A stretch of 64,000 nucleotides of DNA from DASXRA01 sp036506155 (GTDB taxonomy: Bacteria > Actinomycetota > Actinomycetes > Mycobacteriales > Jatrophihabitantaceae). Both the position numbers and the translations under genes were made by a program. Below are positions 59,594 through 64,000 of the stretch, in pieces; within the stretch, counting starts at the first letter, position 1; every line of letters starts with the position of its first letter. The DNA lies in NCBI GenBank assembly GCA_036506155.1, contig DASXSF010000148.1, positions 124,001 to 188,000 of the forward strand. The letters are read 5' to 3'. A model generated the notes under the pieces. That model ran no database searches and had not been told where the DNA came from. It saw only the letters and a program-made list of their open reading frames with translations.

Positions 59594-59647
59594 GCGTCGC
59601 GAAGCGACGCCTGCGTGGTGAACTGCGAGCCCGCCCTTGTGGCGGGC
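59594..59647. terminator. Two tandem stem-loops between xerD and parA
   Basis: GCGTCGC-GAA-GCGACGC (59594-59610) and GCCCGCC-CTTGT-GGCGGGC (59629-59647) are perfect 7-bp hairpins in the 243-bp gap. They lie downstream of xerD on its strand and upstream of parA. They are probably terminators separating the two genes. Confidence 0.55.
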
Positions 59648-59709
59648 GAGCCGGTCACCTTGGCGCGCATGAGATCGGGGGCCGGCGAGAGACACATCCG
59701 CCGGGTAGG

Positions 59710-60657
59710 TCATGCATTCGCGCGCGGATGGGTCGCCGCATAGACCTCGCGCAGTTGATCGACCGTGACCAGTGTGTAAATCTGCGTCGTCGTGACCGAC
59801 GAGTGACCGAGCAGCTCCTGCACGACGCGGACGTCGGCACCGCCCTCCATGAGATGCGTGGCAAACGAGTGGCGCAGCGTGTGCGGCGATATACCGCTGC
59901 CGAGGCCCGCCCGGTCCGCGGCGTCGCGCAGCACCGTCCAGGCTGACTGGCGAGACAGCGGACCCCCGCGAGCGTTCAGGAACAGGGCCGGCGTGCCCCG
60001 GCCCTTGCCGGCCAGTGCCGGCCGGACGCGTACCAGGTATGCATCGAGTGCCGCGGCCGCGAACGAGCCGAGCGGCACGCGGCGCTGTTTGCCGCCCTTG
60101 CCGGACAGCAGCGCGCTGCGGCCGGCCAGGTCGAGGTCGTCGACTGCGAGGCCGACGGCCTCGGAGATGCGGGCGCCCGTGGCGTACAGCGTCTCGAGCA
60201 GGGCGCGGTCCCGGATCGCGAGCGGCGTGCCGTCGAAGCCGGCAGCCTCGAGCAGGCGCTCGACGTCGTCGACGCCGATTGCCTTGGGCAACCGACGAGG
60301 CGGCGCCGGCGGACGCACATCGCGCGCGACGTCCACGTCGACCAGCCCGTCGCGAGCGGCGAAGCGGTGCAGGCCGCGCACGGCAACCACCGCGCGCGCC
60401 GCCGACGCGGCTGACAGTGGTGGATGATCGGCATCGCCCTCGCGCAGGTACGCGAGAAAGCCGGAGACGGTGCCGGCGTCGACGTCCGCCAGCGATTTGA
60501 CGTGGTGGGCGCCGAGGTAGGCGACGTAGCGCTCGAGGTCGCGTCCGTACGACGAGAGCGTGTTGCCGGCCACGCCGCGCTCGACTGCGAGGTGGTCGAG
60601 ATAGCTGCGCACCACCGCCGCGGGCGCCAGCCGGCTGGCGACGGTCGCGGATCCCAT
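59710..60657 (-). CDS. xerD: Tyrosine recombinase XerD
   Basis: A 315-residue site-specific recombinase resolving chromosome dimers at dif. N-terminal SAM-like core-binding domain (VRSYLDHLAVERGVAGNTLS). Catalytic domain residues are Arg (YATGARISEAVGL), Lys in the beta-hairpin (GKGGKQRRVPLG), HTLRHSFATHLMEGGA (His-x-x-Arg), LLGHSSVTTTQIY (His, then Tyr nucleophile). ATG 60657 lies 5 bp after the Nudix gene stop. Confidence 0.93.
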   Translation of the reverse strand: MGSATVASRLAPAAVVRSYLDHLAVERGVAGNTLSSYGRDLERYVAYLGAHHVKSLADVDAGTVSGFLAYLREGDADHPPLSAASAARAVVAVRGLHRFAARDGLVDVDVARDVRPPAPPRRLPKAIGVDDVERLLEAAGFDGTPLAIRDRALLETLYATGARISEAVGLAVDDLDLAGRSALLSGKGGKQRRVPLGSFAAAALDAYLVRVRPALAGKGRGTPALFLNARGGPLSRQSAWTVLRDAADRAGLGSGISPHTLRHSFATHLMEGGADVRVVQELLGHSSVTTTQIYTLVTVDQLREVYAATHPRANA

Positions 60658-60662
60658 CGGCG

Positions 60663-61268
60663 TCAGTGCCCGGGCCGGGCCGGCCACGGCGCGTCGGCCG
60701 CGCGCAGGTTGCGCCACCCGTTCGCTCGCGCGAGCGCCGCGGCGCAAAGCCCGGCCACCGCGGCCGCATTCGTGATCTCGCCGGCCAGCGCACGACGCAC
60801 CGCTTCATCGAGCGGAATGCGCGAGACCGTAAGGGTGATCTCCTCGTGTTGTGGCGTGAAGCGCTCCGCCGCATCGGACAGGCCGCGCGCGAGGAACACC
60901 CGGATCGCTTCATTGGTCATGCCCGGCGACGTGTACAGGTCGACGAGGACGTGCCAGTCGGAGGCGGCGATCCCGGCCTCCTCGGACAGCTCGCGGCGCG
61001 CGGCGGACACCGCCGGCTCCCCGGGAACGTCGAGCAACCCGGCGGGCAACTCGTCGAGATAGCCGCGAATCGGATGGCGGTACTGGTTCACGAGGACCAC
61101 CCGGTCCTGGCTGTCGAGGGCTACGACGCCGACTGCGCCGGGGTGCTCGACGACCTCGCGGGTCGCGACGGTGCCGTCGCTCATCTGGACCTCGTCGGTG
61201 CGAAGGGACACCACGTTCCCCGTGAAGCGCCGGGTGGAGGCCAGCACCGCGTACTGGTCGACGCTCAC
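60663..61268 (-). CDS. Nudix hydrolase (ADP-ribose pyrophosphatase-like)
   Basis: A 201-residue Nudix enzyme: strand region QYRHPIRGYLDELPAGLLDV, then the Nudix helix GEPAVSAARRELSEEAGI with its metal-binding glutamates. The arrangement matches ADP-ribose diphosphatases. GTG 61268 overlaps the pyrG stop by 4 bp (GTGA), and xerD follows after 5 bp, so pyrG, nudix and xerD form a coupled unit. Confidence 0.91.
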   Translation of the reverse strand: MSVDQYAVLASTRRFTGNVVSLRTDEVQMSDGTVATREVVEHPGAVGVVALDSQDRVVLVNQYRHPIRGYLDELPAGLLDVPGEPAVSAARRELSEEAGIAASDWHVLVDLYTSPGMTNEAIRVFLARGLSDAAERFTPQHEEITLTVSRIPLDEAVRRALAGEITNAAAVAGLCAAALARANGWRNLRAADAPWPARPGH

Positions 61269-63034
61269 CGCAGGGCGCTCTGGTACGCCGGCGAACCGGA
61301 GAACGATCGCGTATCGCCGACCGGAAGGATCGCGCCGGGCGTCTCAGGGATCTCGACCGGCAGCCGCTCGGCCGCGTTGTACGTCAGCGCCGCGTCGATC
61401 AGCCCGCGGAATAGCGGATGCGCCCGTGCCGGGCGGGACTTCAGCTCCGGGTGTGCCTGCGTGGCGACGAAGTAGGGATGCTGCGACCGGTCCAGTTCGA
61501 TGAACTCGACGAGTCGCCCGTCCGGCGACGTACCACTGAACACCACCCCGACAGCGGCCAGCTCATCGCGGTAGGCGTTGTTGACCTCGTAACGGTGCCG
61601 GTGCCGCTCGGACACCTCGCGGGCCCCATAGGCCTCGGCGATCAGGGACCCCGGCTGCAGCACCGCCGGATACGCGCCAAGGCGCATGGATCCGCCGAGG
61701 TCAGCGTTGCCCGCCACGATGTCGATCTGGTCGGCCATCGTGGCGATGACCGGGGCGGGTGTGCCGGGATCGAACTCGGTCGAGTTGGCGCCTGCGATGC
61801 CGGCGAGGTGCCGCGCCGTCTCGATCACCATGCACTGCAGGCCCAAGCACAGGCCGAGCGTCGGGATGCCGTGTTCGCGGGCGTAGCGCGCAGCGCCCAC
61901 CTTGCCCTCGATGCCGCGCACGCCGAAGCCGCCCGGGATTACCACACCGTCCACTGTGGACAGTTGATGCGCCGCGCCGGCTTCGTCCTCGCAGGTGTCG
62001 GCGGGTACCCACTTGATATGGACCTTCGTCCGGCGGGCGAATCCGGCTGCCCGCAAGGCCTCGGTGACCGACAGGTACGCGTCGGGAAGGTCGACGTACT
62101 TACCGACCAGCGCCACGGTGATCTCCTGCCGCGGGTGGCGCACCCGGTCGAGCAGGTCGCCCCAGAGCGTCCAGTCGACGTCCCGGAAGCGCAGGCCGAG
62201 CCGGCGCACGACGTACGCGTCGAGGCCCTCGCCGTGCAACACCTTCGGAATCTCGTAGATGCTCGCCGCGTCGCTCGCGGAGACCACCGCCTCGGCATCG
62301 ACGTCGCACATCAGCGAGATCTTGCGTTTGACGTTATCCGGGATCTCGCGGTCGCTGCGGCACACGATGGCGTCGGGAGTGATGCCGATGCTGCGCAGCG
62401 CGGCCACCGAGTGCTGGGTGGGCTTCGTCTTCAGCTCGCCCGAGGGAGCCAGGTAGGGCACCAGCGAGACGTGCAGGAAGAAGCAGTTCTCCCGCCCGAC
62501 GTCGTGGCGTACCTGGCGGGCGGCCTCCAGGAACGGCAGCGACTCTATGTCACCGACTGTGCCGCCGATCTCGGTGATGACGACGTGCGGGGGAAGCCCG
62601 TCCGCGCCCGGTGCACCCATCGCGCGGATGCGGCTCTTGATCTCGTTCGTGATGTGCGGGATGACCTGCACGGTGTCGCCGAGGTACTCACCGCGGCGCT
62701 CCTTGGCGATCACCGTCGAGTACACCTGTCCGGTCGTGACGTTCGCGGTGCCGTCCAAGTCGGTATCGAGAAACCGCTCGTAATGACCGATGTCGAGGTC
62801 AGTCTCGGCACCGTCTTCTGTGACGAACACCTCGCCGTGCTGAAACGGGTTCATCGTCCCCGGATCGACGTTCAGGTACGGGTCGAGCTTCTGCATGGTC
62901 ACGCGCAGGCCGCGTGCCTTGAGCAGGTTGCCGAGGCTGCTGGCCGTCAGGCCCTTGCCGAGCGAGGAGGCGACACCGCCGGTGACGAACAGGTGCTTGG
63001 TGGGCGCCGCGACAGGCGCCAGCGTCCGATCCAC
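61265..63034 (-). CDS. pyrG: CTP synthase
   Basis: A 589-residue enzyme aminating UTP to CTP. The N-terminal synthetase domain begins KHLFVTGGVASSLGKGLTAS and contains KLDPYLNVDPGTMNPFQHGE. The C-terminal class I glutamine amidotransferase has PTLGLCLGLQCMVIE with the nucleophilic Cys and a His/Glu near HPELKSR. GTG 63034 has an AAGGTGG site; an earlier start at 63052 is less likely. Length is normal. Confidence 0.96.
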   Translation of the reverse strand: MDRTLAPVAAPTKHLFVTGGVASSLGKGLTASSLGNLLKARGLRVTMQKLDPYLNVDPGTMNPFQHGEVFVTEDGAETDLDIGHYERFLDTDLDGTANVTTGQVYSTVIAKERRGEYLGDTVQVIPHITNEIKSRIRAMGAPGADGLPPHVVITEIGGTVGDIESLPFLEAARQVRHDVGRENCFFLHVSLVPYLAPSGELKTKPTQHSVAALRSIGITPDAIVCRSDREIPDNVKRKISLMCDVDAEAVVSASDAASIYEIPKVLHGEGLDAYVVRRLGLRFRDVDWTLWGDLLDRVRHPRQEITVALVGKYVDLPDAYLSVTEALRAAGFARRTKVHIKWVPADTCEDEAGAAHQLSTVDGVVIPGGFGVRGIEGKVGAARYAREHGIPTLGLCLGLQCMVIETARHLAGIAGANSTEFDPGTPAPVIATMADQIDIVAGNADLGGSMRLGAYPAVLQPGSLIAEAYGAREVSERHRHRYEVNNAYRDELAAVGVVFSGTSPDGRLVEFIELDRSQHPYFVATQAHPELKSRPARAHPLFRGLIDAALTYNAAERLPVEIPETPGAILPVGDTRSFSGSPAYQSALR

Positions 63035-63099
63035 GGAAGTCCACCTTAACACGGCGCGTGCATCGAACCCGCGTGCTCAGGGCGACGCGCCGGTCGCGG

Positions 63100-64000
63100 C
63101 TACTTCGGCGGATCCGGGAAGAGTGCCTTTGCGCCGCTCGCCGTGCCGTAGTGCCCGACGACGGTGTCGGGCTGTGGCTTGCCGACTTCCGCCAGCGCGA
63201 GGATCGCCGAGACCTGCCCGAGCGCCGTGTCCGAGTTGTCGACCGTGGCGACCGCGGATCGGTCTGAGCTGTCTCCGCGCACCATGGCGACCACGCCGTC
63301 GTCCTTGGCCGATGACGTGTCACCGGCCACGACCTCGTGCGCGCCCTGCTGCTGCAACTGCGACACCAGTGCGAGCTCCGTCTGCCCGCGAGAGTCGTCT
63401 GTGGGCAGTGAACCGCTCGCGACCACGACCACGTTGGTCGTCGGCGTTATGTTGTCGCCGCCTTCCAGCTTGAGCATGTGCATCTGCGCGAAGCCGGCGA
63501 TGACCTGAGTCAGGTCGGTGGGCTGGCCCTTGCCGAGCAGCACGTACGCCAGCAGCGCGCCGCCGATCACGCCGGCCTGGTCGGTGTTCGGGTAGGTGAG
63601 TCCGACCGGCTGGACGCCGCCGGTGGCGAACCTCGTCATGGCGTCGGCCTGCTTGGCATCGACGTAGTCGTTGGTGATCTGGACGCGGCCGGTCACCTTC
63701 CCGCCGGCCGCGGAGACCTCGGTGGCAAGGTTGTCCTTCACCTGGCTGGACGCGCCCGGCATCCCGATGATCAGGACGTTGGTCTCGTGCAGCGTGCCGC
63801 GCACGATCTGCGCCCCGTACATGGCACCGAACTTCTGGCCGTTGCCGACCTGGCTCTGCAGCTGTTTCACCTGGTCCGACAAGGAGTTGCGGTCGTTCTT
63901 CAGCGCGTCGACCTGATGGCGCAGGTCCTTCGTGATCGGGCCGTTCAGGGCGGTGGTGCCGACCACAATGCCCAATGCGAGCGCCAGGAAGACGGCGATG
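63100..64000 (-). CDS. mctB: Copper transporter MctB-like protein (partial)
   Basis: This gene is cut by the window edge; its start lies beyond 64000. The visible 300 residues begin inside an N-terminal hydrophobic helix (AVFLALALGIVVGTTALN). A coiled coil (DLRHQVDALKNDRNSLSDQV) and an extracytoplasmic alpha/beta domain (IVRGTLHETNVLIIGMPGAS) follow. It matches the MctB family, associated with copper resistance and envelope pores in mycobacteria, and sits upstream of pyrG as in M. tuberculosis. Substrate is inferred. Confidence 0.85.
   Translation of the reverse strand, partial: IAVFLALALGIVVGTTALNGPITKDLRHQVDALKNDRNSLSDQVKQLQSQVGNGQKFGAMYGAQIVRGTLHETNVLIIGMPGASSQVKDNLATEVSAAGGKVTGRVQITNDYVDAKQADAMTRFATGGVQPVGLTYPNTDQAGVIGGALLAYVLLGKGQPTDLTQVIAGFAQMHMLKLEGGDNITPTTNVVVVASGSLPTDDSRGQTELALVSQLQQQGAHEVVAGDTSSAKDDGVVAMVRGDSSDRSAVATVDNSDTALGQVSAILALAEVGKPQPDTVVGHYGTASGAKALFPDPPK

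Noticed and set aside
58479..59710. parS site near parA
   Set aside because: No sequence close to the TGTTTCACGTGAAACA consensus was seen around this ParA.
59474..60913. Alternative 479-residue minus-strand frame over xerD
   Set aside because: Arg-rich shadow frame; xerD with all catalytic residues is in another frame.
61418..63049. Long plus-strand frame antisense to pyrG
   Set aside because: It mirrors pyrG codons, has no recognisable domain, and pyrG is intact.

Overview
This is a GC-rich actinobacterial chromosome segment with GTG and TTG starts and dense 4-bp stop/start overlaps. Two blocks have the gene order I recall from Mycobacterium tuberculosis. One (about 43.4-52.3 kb) runs pgsA, DUF881, DUF1290, DUF881, gcvH, FHA protein, MerR (FtsR), DUF151, MerR, gcvP. 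The other (about 52.4-64 kb) runs der, cmk, rluB-like, scpB, scpA, parA, xerD, Nudix, pyrG, mctB-like. RbpA, a separate Lnt/Ppm1 pair, a GuaB1-type enzyme and DUF5999 also fit a non-mycobacterial actinomycete; I cannot name a genus.

Layout. 0-8.1 kb: DUF4333 protein, 5'-3' exonuclease, sugar kinase, LacI regulator, amidohydrolase, lnt-ppm1, rbpA. 8.3-11.0 kb: small membrane protein, DUF885 peptidase-like protein, NarL-type response regulator. 11.0-19.6 kb: an integrated phage-like element with a serine integrase, a primase/ATPase, a terminase, and an array of small unknown genes. 19.6-29.9 kb: the histidine kinase that probably pairs with the regulator at 10.4 kb, then an MMPL exporter, TetR and AraC regulators, a glyoxalase-like protein, two MFS exporters, an ECF sigma factor and an SDR. 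29.9-43.3 kb: a frameshifted PLC-like gene, a flippase/kinase fusion, an HtrA protease, a badly damaged MFS gene, DUF1269, an ArsR-CDF metal efflux pair, GuaB1, a HAD phosphatase-like protein and DUF5999. 43.4-52.4 kb: the glycine cleavage and gcvH-garA-ftsR cluster with a glycine riboswitch, then the pgsA operon and tRNA-Pro. 52.5-64 kb: the der-to-pyrG housekeeping block.

Main observations. (1) The 8.6-kb element sits exactly between a histidine kinase gene and its response regulator. Joining its ends restores an ATG start and a one-base TGATG stop/start overlap; in the present state the regulator begins with TTG and uses element DNA as its leader. (2) Inside the element's primase gene are two clusters of GTTCCTG iterons, each with a copy of an inverted CTAGGGGGG-AGGAAC block: a possible replication origin hidden in coding DNA. 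(3) The element's terminase is split into two overlapping frames, and the second half runs into what looks like a portal remnant and then antisense through an opposing small-gene operon. (4) A 514-bp, AT-richer, gene-free interval between aroH and the rluB-like gene carries five copies of GCTAMAGCGT and three of AGCGACAC, beside the scpA/scpB/parA cluster. (5) A dispersed repeat of about 113 bp occurs next to gcvP and again inside a DUF881 reading frame, where it encodes part of the N-terminus. (6) Several genes are broken: a UvrA-like remnant, a frameshifted PLC-like gene, and an MFS gene with two Trp-to-TGA changes and two single-base deletions.

Starts were chosen by family N-termini, ribosome binding sites and overlaps; many are inferred. 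No database search was run.
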